A stretch of DNA of 64,000 nt from Thioclava sp. GXIMD2076 (GCF_037949795.1 NZ_CP149933.1:626001-690000); one strand, 5' to 3'; counted from the first letter of the stretch, positions 35,261 through 44,698 are shown. The notes: generated by a model not told the origin, from the letters alone. Program-made: numbers and translations.

Positions 35261-35533
35261 TTATTCGAGACTGCCGCCGTCGCGGGCCTCTACCTGCTTC
35301 ATCCGGTAGACCCCTTCGGGCAGGCTGAGCGAGGCGGCAAGCTCGCGCAGTTGCGCATGTGAGAACACGACCCGTTGGACCGAATTCGTCTGTTCATCCA
35401 GCTGCTCGACAACAACACAATCCTCGAAAGATTCGATCTTGATGTCTTCTTGCAGGTAGTCGCGTGGATCATCCCCCTCGTCGACAAGGGTGATCACGGT
35501 AGCGTCAAATTCGTGCTCGATGGTAAACATGGA
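35261..35533 (-). CDS. small conserved acidic protein, function unknown
   Basis: A 90-residue acidic protein from the ATG at 35533: MFTIEHEFDATVITLVDEGD then a beta-rich half (EDCVVVEQLDEQTNSVQRVV) and LRELAASLSLPEGVYRM at the end. Codon use fits a real gene. I believe similar short proteins occur widely in Rhodobacterales, but no function is known to me. The longer upstream extension of the frame overlaps the M48 gene and is not used. Confidence 0.7.
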   Translation of the reverse strand, partial: SMFTIEHEFDATVITLVDEGDDPRDYLQEDIKIESFEDCVVVEQLDEQTNSVQRVVFSHAQLRELAASLSLPEGVYRMKQVEARDGGSLE

Positions 35534-35690
35534 GAAAGTCTGGCCGATAAAATCGCGACCCGCCAGCAGAAAATTCGGGCGCATACAGGCCTTGTTTACA
35601 AAATGGGCAAAATAGTCAGGGCAGGGCTTTCCACTTCGGAAGAAGCTGGCTAGGCTGAATTTTGCCCAGTTCACGAAAGGACCCGTCCTC

Positions 35691-36464
35691 ATGCGTTTTC
35701 CGGTTTTGCCGCTACCGGCTGTTGCGGCCTGTGTCCTTCTGGCGATGACAGGTGGCGCCGTGACCGGATGCGCACCGGTGACGGGGCAGGGCTCCGATGC
35801 CAGCGACGCGTCGATGCAATTTGCCCCGAGCACGGATCTGCTGCCGCCCGAGGTGGCCGCGAAGAATTTCATGACGGCGGCGCACCGGATGGAGCCGGTG
35901 ATCGAGAGCTATTGCCGCCATCACCAGCTGGCGCAGGTCCATAATTGCGATTTCCGCATCATGGTCGATGACCGCCCCGATCCCGAGCCGAATGCGTTCC
36001 AGACGCTGGACGAGAAAGGGCAGCCGGTGCTGGCCTTCAATCTGACGCTGATCTCGCAGGCGCTCAATCAGGACGAGCTGGCTTTCGTGATGGGGCATGA
36101 GGCGGCGCATCATATTCTGGGCCATCTCGACATGAAGGCCGACGATTCGCAGACGGGGGCCGTCCTGATGGGAACGATCATCGCCTCGCAGGGAGCGTCG
36201 AACCGTCAGGTGCGCAAGGCGCAGACTATCGGAGCCGAGCTGGGCGCGCTGACGCGGGCCAAGGATTACGAGCTGCAGGCCGACAGTCTGGGCGCGGTGT
36301 TGAGCCTGCGGGCGGGCTATCATCCGCTGAAAGGCATCCAGATCTTCAAGCGGATCGATAATCCGGAAGATGACATCATGAGCAGCCATCCCTCCAATGC
36401 CGCGCGCATGGCCAATGTGCGGGCGACGATGTCGCGGTTGAAAAAGCGCAGCTCGGGCGTCTGA
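35691..36464 (+). CDS. M48-family metalloprotease lipoprotein
   Basis: A 257-residue zinc protease with a lipoprotein signal peptide (lipobox VTGC, Cys27). The catalytic HExxH lies in VMGHEAAHHILGH and the third zinc ligand in YELQADSLG, as in LoiP/BepA-type proteases that guard the outer membrane. The C-terminal SSHPSNAARMANVRA is the usual end of the domain. The length matches single-domain M48C proteins. Confidence 0.9.
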   Translation: MRFPVLPLPAVAACVLLAMTGGAVTGCAPVTGQGSDASDASMQFAPSTDLLPPEVAAKNFMTAAHRMEPVIESYCRHHQLAQVHNCDFRIMVDDRPDPEPNAFQTLDEKGQPVLAFNLTLISQALNQDELAFVMGHEAAHHILGHLDMKADDSQTGAVLMGTIIASQGASNRQVRKAQTIGAELGALTRAKDYELQADSLGAVLSLRAGYHPLKGIQIFKRIDNPEDDIMSSHPSNAARMANVRATMSRLKKRSSGV

Positions 36465-36538
36465 TCGGGGTCCGCATGGACCTTGGTTCGGGGCGGATAT
36501 GCGCTAGATCCTTGGCATAAAAGACAAGGAGTTCGGGC

Positions 36539-37798
36539 ATGTCGCGTTGGCGCTGGCATATCAAACAGATTTTCGAGCGTATCTGGGTGCGCGTGACGGC
36601 CTTCGGCGTGCTGGGGGTGGTGACCGCATTGAGTGCGGCATGGATGGGGCGATGGGTGCCCGAGGATCTGGGGGTCGATGTCTCGGCCGATGCCATCGAA
36701 AGCATTCTGGAGATCATTGCCTCCTCGATGCTGACGGTTTCGACCTTCTCGCTATCGATCATGGTTTCGGCCTTCTCGGCGGCGCAGGGTTCGGCCACGC
36801 CGCGGGCGATCACGCTGCTGCAATCGGACCGGCTGACGCAGCATGTGCTGGCCTCCTTCATCGGGGCCTTTGTCTATGCGCTGGTGGGGATCATCGCGCT
36901 CGAGACGGGGATCTACGGCAATTCCGGCCGGCTGGTGCTGTTTGCGGTGACGATCGCGGTGGTGGCGATGATTGTCATCATGCTCTTGCGCTGGGTGCAG
37001 CATCTGAGCGAGTTCGGGCGGCTGGAGGATACGGCCTTACGGGTGGAGGAGGCCACGCGCGAGGCGCTGGTGATGCGCGCCGAAGACCCAGTGCTGGGCT
37101 GTTGTGCATGGGAAGAGCCGCCGGTGGGCAGCTGGGAGCTGATGGCCATGCGCACGGGGCATGTGCTGCATGTGGACCCGGCGGTTTTGCAGGAGGTGGC
37201 CGAGGATCTTGGCTGCCGGATCTGGATCCTGGCGCAGCCCGGAGCATTCGTGCATCCGGGAGTGGGGATCTTGCGCTGTGATGCGCTGCTGGAGGATGCG
37301 CAGGCACGGCGGCAGGCCGAGGAGGCGTTGCACGAGGCTTTCACCATCGAACAGGCGCGGTCTTACGAGCAGGATCCCGAATTCGGGCTGCGGGCGATGT
37401 CGGAGATTGCCTCGCGGGCGCTGTCGCCTGCGGTGAACGATCCGGGGACGGCGATCGATATTCTGGGGCGGCTGATGGCGGTGTTGGGCGAGTGGGGGCA
37501 GTCTCGGCCCAAGGACGAGGCGCCGCGCTGCCTGCGGGTGATGGCGCGCGAGCTGGACCCCGAGGCGCTGATCCGCAATGCTTTCGATGCGATCGGGCGG
37601 GACGGGGCAGGGCAGATCGAGGTGGCGATCCGGTTGCAGGACGTGCTGGCGGGGCTGGCACGGACCGAGCCGCGCTTTGCACAGCCGGCCTGCGCGATGG
37701 CCGAGCGGGCCGCCGCCCTGTCGCAGCAGGCGATGGTTCTGCCCGAGGATGCGCAAGCGGTAGCGGCACGGGCCCAGGAGCTGCGGGCGAAACTCTAG
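36539..37798 (+). CDS. DUF2254 membrane protein
   Basis: A 419-residue protein with four N-terminal hydrophobic helices (about residues 15-35, 60-80, 105-125, 135-160), including STFSLSIMVSAFSAAQGSATPRA, the family hallmark, and a cytoplasmic C-terminal half with AMSEIASRALSPAVNDPGTA. The function of DUF2254 is not known. It is transcribed alone, with an FNR box 15 nt after its stop that belongs to the next gene. Confidence 0.87.
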   Translation: MSRWRWHIKQIFERIWVRVTAFGVLGVVTALSAAWMGRWVPEDLGVDVSADAIESILEIIASSMLTVSTFSLSIMVSAFSAAQGSATPRAITLLQSDRLTQHVLASFIGAFVYALVGIIALETGIYGNSGRLVLFAVTIAVVAMIVIMLLRWVQHLSEFGRLEDTALRVEEATREALVMRAEDPVLGCCAWEEPPVGSWELMAMRTGHVLHVDPAVLQEVAEDLGCRIWILAQPGAFVHPGVGILRCDALLEDAQARRQAEEALHEAFTIEQARSYEQDPEFGLRAMSEIASRALSPAVNDPGTAIDILGRLMAVLGEWGQSRPKDEAPRCLRVMARELDPEALIRNAFDAIGRDGAGQIEVAIRLQDVLAGLARTEPRFAQPACAMAERAAALSQQAMVLPEDAQAVAARAQELRAKL

Positions 37799-37813
37799 GT
37801 CTGCGCGGTGGAT

Positions 37814-37827
37814 TTGATCCAGATCAA
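37814..37827. promoter_or_regulatory. FnrL/FNR-type box
   Basis: TTGATCCAGATCAA is a perfect match to the FNR consensus TTGAT-N4-ATCAA, 78 nt before the first DUF6455 gene. It predicts control by oxygen. Confidence 0.8.
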
Positions 37828-37905
37828 GGAGGGCTGCGCCTTTGCGGGGCAGGGTTGGTCCGGATTGGGCGGTCATGCGGGTCGCCTTCCCGAAAGGAGA
37901 CGCAG

Positions 37906-38211
37906 ATGACCGATCCCCGAACCCTCAATATGCATGCCGCACTTGTCGACCGGATGGGCGATGTGGTGGGTGTTGATTTCACACAGGCCAAAGCGCAAGG
38001 GCATATGTCTGATGCCGAGTGGAGCCAGACCGTGACCCGCTGCACGCAATGTTCCCAGCCCGGAAAATGTCGGGAGTTTCTGGCCGCGCGGGAGGCGCCC
38101 GAGGATCGGGAAACCGTTGCGGCACAGGCCCCCGATTATTGCAATAACCGCAGGCTGATGGGGCGGCTGCAGCGTCTGATGACCGAGGATGCCCCGATTG
38201 CGGCCGAGTGA
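37906..38211 (+). CDS. DUF6455-type Cys-rich protein 1
   Basis: A 101-residue cytoplasmic protein from an ATG behind a GAAAGGAG site. It contains a CTQCSQPGKC cluster and a later YCNN, four Cys that could hold a metal or Fe-S centre. Similar small proteins occur in Rhodobacterales close to respiration genes. An FNR box 78 nt upstream suggests induction at low oxygen. The second DUF6455-type gene follows after 70 nt. Confidence 0.8.
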   Translation: MTDPRTLNMHAALVDRMGDVVGVDFTQAKAQGHMSDAEWSQTVTRCTQCSQPGKCREFLAAREAPEDRETVAAQAPDYCNNRRLMGRLQRLMTEDAPIAAE

Positions 38212-38281
38212 AAGGCCGCGACTGTCGCACCGCCGGCTGATGCAAGGTCGGGCGACGGGTGGACTTGAGAGAGAGCCTGAT

Positions 38282-38533
38282 GTGGACGATCTGAAAGACA
38301 ACCTGCATTTCTGGATGCTATGGGGCATGGCACGCCGTGCGGGGGTCGATCTGGCGGGGCTGTTGCGGAGCGGGAGGCTGGGCCATGCTCGGTTCGAGGA
38401 GATGCTGGCGGTCTGCCGTCGCTGCCGCCACGCCTGCGACTGTCTGGGCGAGCTGTCCTATCTCCCTGCCGGACAGGAGCGCCCGCCCGCCTTCTGTGGC
38501 AACGGTCATGTGTTAATATTTCTACATGTCTGA
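38282..38533 (+). CDS. DUF6455-type Cys-rich protein 2
   Basis: About 83 residues from a GTG at 38282 with GAGAGAGAG upstream. NLHFWMLWGMARRAGVDLAG leads to LAVCRRCRHACDCLGELSYL and FCGNGH, so it has the same CxxC...C...C spacing class as its neighbour. The pair is probably co-transcribed under the FNR box. A longer frame to 38189 exists, but the GTG has the better ribosome site. Confidence 0.7.
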   Translation: MDDLKDNLHFWMLWGMARRAGVDLAGLLRSGRLGHARFEEMLAVCRRCRHACDCLGELSYLPAGQERPPAFCGNGHVLIFLHV

Positions 38534-38605
38534 TAAATAGTGCTTGCTTTTTATTTGTCGGCTATAAATTATGCAGCAAGTGAAAATGACGCCTGTGCAG
38601 CACTG

Positions 38606-38629
38606 ACCGGTTTTACGGCCCGGTTTTTT
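38606..38629 (+). terminator. terminator after the DUF6455 pair
   Basis: Short ACCGG / CCGGT stem followed by six T residues, 73 nt after the stop. Confidence 0.5.
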
Positions 38630-38864
38630 GGGTGCAGCTATACGAGTCGCTTTGATGATTGACGTTGTAATGCCGCGCAGGTCGAGAACCAGTAAGCGCT
38701 TATATCCGTTCCAGACTGAGGGTTGACCCAGCGTCGCTGTGCGAAACCCTTCGGAAATACTTCAAAATGAAACGTGGATGGCTCCGCCATGCGCGTGGCG
38801 AAGTTCTGCCATGAGTATTATGAAGTATTTCTTTCCTTCCGGACAGGTTACAAAGGTTTTAAGG

Positions 38865-38945
38865 AATTCTTGAGGCTCCTCCTCCTCCCTGAGCCTCGGG
38901 ACTATGCGGCGGCTTCCCTCCTCCTCCCTGGAAGCCGCCGCCTCC
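38865..38945 (+). ncRNA. tandem CcsR/'cuckoo'-type small RNA hairpins
   Basis: Two consecutive stem-loops show the identical 12-nt loop CTCCTCCTCCCT: hairpin 1 with stem GAGGCTC/GAGCCTC (38872-38897), hairpin 2 with an 11-bp stem CGGCGGCTTCC/GGAAGCCGCCG (38907-38940). Tandem hairpins with CCUCCUCCC loops define the CcsR (cuckoo) sRNAs of Rhodobacter and other alphaproteobacteria, which are stress-induced and pair through anti-Shine-Dalgarno-like loops. The DUF1127 gene that precedes them in R. sphaeroides is not seen. The rest of 38534-39182 holds nothing else that I can support. Confidence 0.75.
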
Positions 38946-39182
38946 TTACCCCCCCCCTTACCTACGGAATTTACCGCTCCGACACCGTGAGTTTCCCGTT
39001 CACGCGTGCATGTCTCTATCGAGGCAGGGACAGAGTGCGATTCTGCAACCTTGCGCTGAGATACCCCGTGCCAGCCTTTGTCGGACCGAGAGAAAGAGTT
39101 TAGCGTGATCAGTAGCTTGATCCGCATGTCGGGGTTATGGTTACGCCCGTTTTTCTTCTCTTAAGGTTATACCGTCAGGTTT

Positions 39183-41141
39183 GTGGCCGATTGGTTTGCA
39201 GACGGGATGTATCAAGTGGCTTGGGTGAAAACATTGAAAGCGCGCCTTTACGGGATCGTGCTTTTGGCAGCATTGGCATTGTTCGGCACGTCCGAGCTTC
39301 TTTTGAAATTCTCGGTAGATAACGCGTATGACATGCGCGAGCAGCATCTGCGCGATGTGACGCAGACGGCGGTCAGTATCCTCGAGCGGTTGCAGGGGGA
39401 TGTGACGGCGGGCAGGATGGACCTGTCCGAGGCGCAGGCGCTGGGGCGCGAGGAGCTGTCGAGGCTGCATTTTGCCGATAACGGGTATTTTTTCGGATTC
39501 GGCACCGATATGGTCTACCAGTTCCACCCCTATAAGCCCGAATGGATCGGCAAGAGCCAGGCGGGCTACACGGATGTGAAGGGCATCAAGGTGTTTGCCG
39601 AGATGGGACGGATCGCGCAGGCCGAGGGCGGAGGCAAGCTGATCTATTATTTCAATAATCCCGAGACCGGCGAGACGGAGGCGAAATTCGGCTATGTGAC
39701 GCTGTTCCCCGACTGGAACTGGATTGTCGGCACCGGCTCCTATGTCTCCGATATCACCGCCTCGCTGTCGCATCTGCGGTTGCTGAGCCTTGTGACAATG
39801 GGCGTTATGCTTGCGGCGCTGGCACTGGTTGCGGGACTGATCGCGCGGGACATTGTCCGCCAGATCACCAATATCAAGGGCCGGATGGAGAGCATGGGCG
39901 CGGGTGATACCGAAACGCCGGTCCCCTATACCAATGGAAAATCCGAGATCGGGGCAATGGCGCGCGCCATCGAGGGGTTCCGCGTGGCGCTGATCGAGAA
40001 GGCCGAGCTGGACCGGCTGCAGGCCGATGCCGAGGTCGAGCGGTTCCGGGCCGAAGAAGAGGCGATGCACAAGCAGGCCGAGCTGCGCGAGATGCAGGTG
40101 GTGGCCGAGCGCGAGGCGCGCGAGAAGGAGGACCGTTTGCGCGAGGAGGCCGAGGCGACCCGTCAGGCGGCGGAAGACGAGCGCAAGCGCCAGATGGAGG
40201 AGCAGGCGCGTGTGGTGCGCGAGCTTGGGCAGGCGCTTTCGGGCATGTCGCGCGGCGATCTGACGGTTGTTTTGCGCGAGACCTTCCCCGACTCCTATGA
40301 AGGGCTGCGGCGCGATTTCAACGCGGCGATCGAGAATATGGCGCAGATGGCAGGGGCGATCCGCGCGAGCGCCTTCCGTCTCGAGGCCGAGACGATGCAG
40401 ATCGATCAGGCCTCTTCCGAGCTGGGACGGCGCACCGAGACGCAGGCCGCCTCGCTCGAGGAGACGGCGGCGGCGATGAACCAGATGTCGTCCTCGGTGT
40501 CGAACGCGCTGGAGAATGCCCGCAATGCCTCGGCGGCAGTGGGCCGCACATTGCAGACGGCCAGTGACGGTCAGCATGTGGTGCAGGATACGGTCTCGGC
40601 GATGGCCGAGATCGAGAAAAGCTCGGAGCAGATCAACCGGATCACCAGCGTCATCGACGATATCGCCTTCCAGACCAATCTTCTGGCGCTGAATGCGGGG
40701 GTCGAGGCGGCGCGTGCGGGCGAGGCGGGGCGCGGCTTTGCCGTGGTTGCCTCCGAGGTGCGGGCGCTGGCGCAGCGCTCGTCGGAGGCGGCACGCGATA
40801 TCTCGCAGCTTCTGTCGACCTCCGAGGTGCAGGTGCGCTCGGGTGTGGAGCAGACCAACCGCTCGTCGCAGGCGCTGAGCCAGATCGAGGCGCTGATCCG
40901 CGAGGTGGACGGGATGGTCCGTTCGATCGAGGCGGGCGCGTCGGAACAGGCGGCAGGTGTGGCCGAGATCACCAATGCGATCAACCAGCTCGATCAGGTG
41001 ACCCAGCAGAATGCCGCGATGTTCGAGCAGAATTCGGCCGCGGTGCAGGCCATGTCGAGCGAGACGGTCGCGCTGAAGCAGGAAGTGTCGGTGTTCCGCC
41101 TGGAGGGCGACGACGAGGCGCCGGTGCGCCACGTCGCCTGA
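39183..41141 (+). CDS. methyl-accepting chemotaxis protein with a single Cache domain
   Basis: A chemoreceptor of 652 residues (644 if started at ATG 39207). TM1 lies at about 17-37; a periplasmic sCache domain at 45-185 includes [20 protein letters not shown] and [16 protein letters not shown]2 lies at about 195-215. HAMP and a Glu/Arg-rich coiled coil (270-350) follow. The signalling hairpin tip is [20 protein letters not shown], and the end is acidic. sCache_2 receptors sense small organic acids or alcohols. It stands alone; no che genes are in the window. Confidence 0.9.
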   Translation: MADWFADGMYQVAWVKTLKARLYGIVLLAALALFGTSELLLKFSVDNAYDMREQHLRDVTQTAVSILERLQGDVTAGRMDLSEAQALGREELSRLHFADNGYFFGFGTDMVYQFHPYKPEWIGKSQAGYTDVKGIKVFAEMGRIAQAEGGGKLIYYFNNPETGETEAKFGYVTLFPDWNWIVGTGSYVSDITASLSHLRLLSLVTMGVMLAALALVAGLIARDIVRQITNIKGRMESMGAGDTETPVPYTNGKSEIGAMARAIEGFRVALIEKAELDRLQADAEVERFRAEEEAMHKQAELREMQVVAEREAREKEDRLREEAEATRQAAEDERKRQMEEQARVVRELGQALSGMSRGDLTVVLRETFPDSYEGLRRDFNAAIENMAQMAGAIRASAFRLEAETMQIDQASSELGRRTETQAASLEETAAAMNQMSSSVSNALENARNASAAVGRTLQTASDGQHVVQDTVSAMAEIEKSSEQINRITSVIDDIAFQTNLLALNAGVEAARAGEAGRGFAVVASEVRALAQRSSEAARDISQLLSTSEVQVRSGVEQTNRSSQALSQIEALIREVDGMVRSIEAGASEQAAGVAEITNAINQLDQVTQQNAAMFEQNSAAVQAMSSETVALKQEVSVFRLEGDDEAPVRHVA

Positions 41142-41171
41142 GCGTCTTTCCGTCCTCTCCAATCGCTACGA

Positions 41172-41199
41172 AAACGGGTCGCATTATTGCGGCCCGTTT
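41172..41199 (+). terminator. terminator of the chemoreceptor gene
   Basis: AAACGGGTCGC / GCGGCCCGTTT, 11 pairs with one T-G and a 6-nt loop, ending in T residues, 31 nt after the stop. Confidence 0.65.
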
Positions 41200-41209
41200 G
41201 CTTATGTCG

Positions 41210-41914
41210 TCAGGCGCTGTCTTCGGGCAGGTCCAGCGCGCGGCGGCCGAGCCGGATGGAGCCATCGGTGATATCGGCGCGCAGGCTCGCCACCAGCGCC
41301 TGTGCGTCGCGGGCGCGCAGGGCGGCGAGCATCTCCTTGTGACGGTCGATCTTGTAATGGTCGGTGATGCCGCGCAGGACCTGCCGCTGGAATGGACCGA
41401 GCTGGAGCCAGAGGCTCTCGATCATCGGTTGCGCCGCCTGATCGGGATTGGCGCAATAGAGCAGGCGGTGGAACTCCTGGTTGAGACGGGTGAGCCCGTC
41501 CAGATCCTGTGCCTGAAGGGCGGTGTCCATCTCGCGGTCAACGGCCTCCATCGCGTCGATCTGGCGGTCGGCGATATGGGGCAGGGCGCGCAGGGCGGCA
41601 TGGGTTTCGAGCATGATGCGCAGCGCCACCAGCTCCTCGAACCGGCCCGCGGTCATCGGCGGGATCTGAAGGCGGCGATTGCCCAGCACATCGATGCCGC
41701 GCTCGGAGCTGAGCCGCCGGACCGCCTCGCGGATCGGGGTCGGGCTGAGGCCCATTTGAAGCGCCAGCCCGCGCAGGGTCAGCTGTGTGCCGGGCGCGAT
41801 CAGGCCCAGCATCACCGCATGGCGCAAGCGGCGGTAACAGTTGTCCTGCACCGTGTCGCCGGTTTCCATTGGCAGGTCGGGGATCGATGTTTCTTTGGTC
41901 ATAAGAAGTGCCAT
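41210..41914 (-). CDS. GntR-family regulator (FCD) of the puuAB-like unit
   Basis: A 234-residue regulator with a winged HTH (LRGLALQMGLSPTPIREAVRRL, about 48-69) and an FCD helical domain containing FHRLLYCANPDQ. It is divergent from the glutamylpolyamine synthetase gene across 66 nt that hold two exact AATGCTATCACA repeats, its likely operator. It differs from the island GntR at 8126 in sequence and operator. Confidence 0.87.
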   Translation of the reverse strand: MALLMTKETSIPDLPMETGDTVQDNCYRRLRHAVMLGLIAPGTQLTLRGLALQMGLSPTPIREAVRRLSSERGIDVLGNRRLQIPPMTAGRFEELVALRIMLETHAALRALPHIADRQIDAMEAVDREMDTALQAQDLDGLTRLNQEFHRLLYCANPDQAAQPMIESLWLQLGPFQRQVLRGITDHYKIDRHKEMLAALRARDAQALVASLRADITDGSIRLGRRALDLPEDSA

Positions 41915-41932
41915 GAGTTGACAGACTCACAT

Positions 41933-41964
41933 AATGCTATCACAATTCAGAAAATGCTATCACA
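41933..41964. promoter_or_regulatory. direct-repeat operator in the GntR-puuA region
   Basis: AATGCTATCACA occurs exactly at 41933-41944 and 41953-41964, 20 nt apart start to start (two helical turns), which suits binding of dimers on one face of the DNA. The second copy ends 16 nt before the puuA-like ATG. Confidence 0.75.
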
Positions 41965-41980
41965 TTTTGCCGGAGCGATC

Positions 41981-43327
41981 ATGAATAGCCGCGTCAAACA
42001 CGAGCTTCAAAGCGAAACGGATGTCGAAACCGTCTTTGCCTGTATCTGCGACCTGAACGGGGTGATGCGGGGCAAGCGCCTGCCCATCGATCACGTCGAT
42101 AAGGTCAAGAACGGATCCTTGCGGATGCCCCTATCGCTTCTGGGGATGGATATCTGGGGCGAGGATATCGAAGGGTCCGAGCTGGTGTTCGACACGGGCG
42201 ATGCCGACGGGATCGGGGATTATACCGGCCGGCCTCTGAGCCTGATCAGCTGGACCTCGCGTCCGGCGGCCTTCGCGCAGTTGTGGATGGCCAACGAGGA
42301 TGGCACGCCTTTCCTGGGTGATCCGCGGCGCGCGCTGGCTGGGGTCTGCGAGCGGTTCAGGGCGTTGGGGCTGACGCCGGTGGTGGCGACCGAGCTGGAA
42401 TTCTATATCGTGGACCCCAGCGAGGCCACGCCGCAGCCGCCCTGTTCGCCGGTCACGGGCAAGCGGCTCGACAGCGATGGCGCGCTGTCGCTTGATGAGT
42501 TGCAGCATTTCGACGAGCTTCTGAACGAGATCTACGACGCCTGCCGTGCGCAGAACATTCCCGCCGATACCGCGATCTCGGAAAACGGGGCAGGGCAGTT
42601 TGAAATCAACATGATGCATGTCGATGACCCGCTGCGCGCCGCCGATGATGCAGTGCTGTTCAAGCGGCTGGTGCGCGGGATCACCCGCAAGCACGGGTTT
42701 GCGGCGACCTTCATGGCTAAGCCCTATGGCGACCGTGCCGGTTCGGGGATGCATGTGCATTTCTCGCTGGTCGACAAGGAGGGCAATAACGTCTTCGACA
42801 ATGGCGGCGAGGAGGGCACACCGCTTCTGCGCCATGCCGTGGCGGGGCTGTTGCGCACCATGCAGGAGAACGCGTTAGTCTTCGCGCCGCATGAGAACTC
42901 GTTCCGCCGCCTGCTGCCGGGCAGCCATGCGCCCTCGTCGGTGGCATGGGGCTACGAGAACCGCACCGCCGCGATCCGTATTCCGGGCGGGCACCACAAG
43001 GCGCGGCGGATCGAGCACCGTGTGGCGGGGGCGGATGCCAACCCCTATCTGGTGCTGGCCTCCATCCTTGGCGGCGCGCTTCTGGGGATCGAGGGCGAAT
43101 GGCAGCCGCCGGATCCCATCGAGGGCGATGCCTATTCGCTCGATCTCGACCACCTCTCGCTCGACTGGGCCTCGGCCATCGACGCCTTTGCGCGCGGACC
43201 GCATATCGAGCAGATCTACTCCAAACGTCTCAAGCGGATGTTCGTGCAATGCAAGCAGCAGGAGCTGCGCCGCTTCACCCGCCATGTGACCGATTTCGAA
43301 TTCCACAGCTATCTGGAGGCAGTCTGA
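41981..43327 (+). CDS. puuA: glutamine synthetase family protein, gamma-glutamylpolyamine synthetase-like
   Basis: A 448-residue member of the GS family. ATP and metal motifs are visible: ATELEFYIVDP near residue 138, ENGAGQFEINM near 202, AGSGMHVHFSL near 250, NRTAAIRIPGG near 327 and HRVAGADANPYLVLA near 346. With an adjoining puuB-like oxidoreductase it should join glutamate to putrescine or another amine. The ATG at 41981 is the first start behind the operator; longer upstream frames overlap the regulator. The stop overlaps the next ATG. Confidence 0.85.
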   Translation: MNSRVKHELQSETDVETVFACICDLNGVMRGKRLPIDHVDKVKNGSLRMPLSLLGMDIWGEDIEGSELVFDTGDADGIGDYTGRPLSLISWTSRPAAFAQLWMANEDGTPFLGDPRRALAGVCERFRALGLTPVVATELEFYIVDPSEATPQPPCSPVTGKRLDSDGALSLDELQHFDELLNEIYDACRAQNIPADTAISENGAGQFEINMMHVDDPLRAADDAVLFKRLVRGITRKHGFAATFMAKPYGDRAGSGMHVHFSLVDKEGNNVFDNGGEEGTPLLRHAVAGLLRTMQENALVFAPHENSFRRLLPGSHAPSSVAWGYENRTAAIRIPGGHHKARRIEHRVAGADANPYLVLASILGGALLGIEGEWQPPDPIEGDAYSLDLDHLSLDWASAIDAFARGPHIEQIYSKRLKRMFVQCKQQELRRFTRHVTDFEFHSYLEAV

Positions 43328-44628
43328 TGTCTGTTTCTTATGCGGGCAATGGTGCCCATACCGGCAGTTATTATGCGGCCTCGGCCAATCCTGCGCCCCT
43401 GCGCCCCGCGCTCGAAGGCGCGCAGGAAGCCGATATCTGCGTGGTTGGCGCGGGGTTTTCGGGGCTTTCGACCGCGCTGCATCTGGCCGAGAAGGGCTAT
43501 CAGGTCACCGTGGTCGAGGGCGCCCGCATCGGCTGGGGCGCGTCGGGGCGCAATGGCGGGCAGATCGTCAACGGGCTGAACGCGAGCCTGCAGAAGATCG
43601 GCAAATCCTATGGTCAGGACACCGCGCGGTTTGTGGCGGGGCTGGTGACCGAGGGCGGCAAGATCATCCGCGAGCGCGTCTCGACCTATGGCATCCAATG
43701 CGATCTGAAGGATGGCAACGTGTTTGCCGCTTTCAACGACATGCATATGCGCGAGCTGGAGGAAAAGAAACAGCTCTGGGAAAGCTACGGGCTCAATGAT
43801 CAGCGGATGCTGACCAAATCCGAGATCCGCGAGCATGCCGCGACCGATCTTTATGTCGGTGGCATGATCGACCCGACGGGCGGGCATATGCATCCGCTGA
43901 ACCTGTGTCTGGGCGAGGCTGCGGCCATCGAGGCCAATGGCGGCACGATTTACGAGATGTCGCCGGTGGTCTCGGTGGATACCAACGCGGCGCGTCCGGT
44001 GATCAGGACCGAAAAGGGGCAGATCACCTGCCGGATTCTGGTGCTCTGCGGCAATGCCTATTTGGGCCATGTGGTGCCCGATCTGGAAAACCGCGTGATG
44101 CCGGTGTCCACGCAGGTGATGGCGACAGAGCCCTTGGGCGAGGACCGTGCGCGGGCCTTGATGCCGGCCGATACCTGTATCGAGGATGTGCGCTACATCC
44201 TTGATTATTATCGGATGTCGGCCGATAACCGGCTGCTCTTCGGCGGGGGCACCGTCTATGGCGGAACCGACCCCAAGGATATCAAGGCCAAGCTCTGGGG
44301 CAATATGATGAAGGTCTTCCCGCAGCTGTCGGATGTGAAGATCGATTATGCGTGGTCGGGCAATTTCGCGCTCTCCTTCTCGCGCGTGCCGCAGATGGGG
44401 CGTCTGGGGAATGCGACCTATTACGCGCATGGCTATTCGGGCCATGGCGTGACCGGATCGCATACCTTCGGGCGCATTCTGGCCGAGGCGATCAATGGCG
44501 ATGCAAGCCGCTTTGACGTGTTTGCCAAACTGCCTTGGATCCCGTTCCCCGGCGGGCGGACGTTCCGCGTGCCCTATTCGGTGCTGGGCTCGTGGTATTA
44601 CGAGATCCGCGACCGTCTGGGTTGGTGA
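43327..44628 (+). CDS. puuB: gamma-glutamylputrescine oxidase-like FAD oxidoreductase
   Basis: A 433-residue DAO-family flavoprotein with VVGAGFSGLSTALHLAE near residue 40, GWGASGRNGGQIVNG near 75 and a C-terminal YSGHGVTGSHTFGRILAEA. It is coupled to the puuA-like gene (TGATG). In the Puu pathway it oxidises gamma-glutamylputrescine to the aldehyde, releasing ammonia and hydrogen peroxide. The following aldehyde dehydrogenase and gamma-Glu-GABA hydrolase genes are not here. Confidence 0.87.
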   Translation: MSVSYAGNGAHTGSYYAASANPAPLRPALEGAQEADICVVGAGFSGLSTALHLAEKGYQVTVVEGARIGWGASGRNGGQIVNGLNASLQKIGKSYGQDTARFVAGLVTEGGKIIRERVSTYGIQCDLKDGNVFAAFNDMHMRELEEKKQLWESYGLNDQRMLTKSEIREHAATDLYVGGMIDPTGGHMHPLNLCLGEAAAIEANGGTIYEMSPVVSVDTNAARPVIRTEKGQITCRILVLCGNAYLGHVVPDLENRVMPVSTQVMATEPLGEDRARALMPADTCIEDVRYILDYYRMSADNRLLFGGGTVYGGTDPKDIKAKLWGNMMKVFPQLSDVKIDYAWSGNFALSFSRVPQMGRLGNATYYAHGYSGHGVTGSHTFGRILAEAINGDASRFDVFAKLPWIPFPGGRTFRVPYSVLGSWYYEIRDRLGW

Positions 44629-44698
44629 CCTTGTTGGGCTTGCGTTTTGGCGCAGGCCCTGACTATTTGCGGCCAAGAGTTATTTCTGGAGGCCGCCC

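Noticed and set aside
38762..39127. 121-codon minus-strand ORF over the CcsR-like hairpins
   Set aside because: EEEG/EEEEP runs are the complement of the CCUCCUCCC loops; structure and loop identity favour RNA.
39141..41162. 673-codon minus-strand ORF
   Set aside because: Antisense to the chemoreceptor, low-complexity His/Arg/Leu composition, no domain recognisable.
41198..41980. N-terminal extension of the puuA-like frame to 41198
   Set aside because: It runs antisense through the GntR regulator and the operator; the ATG at 41981 fits the family start.
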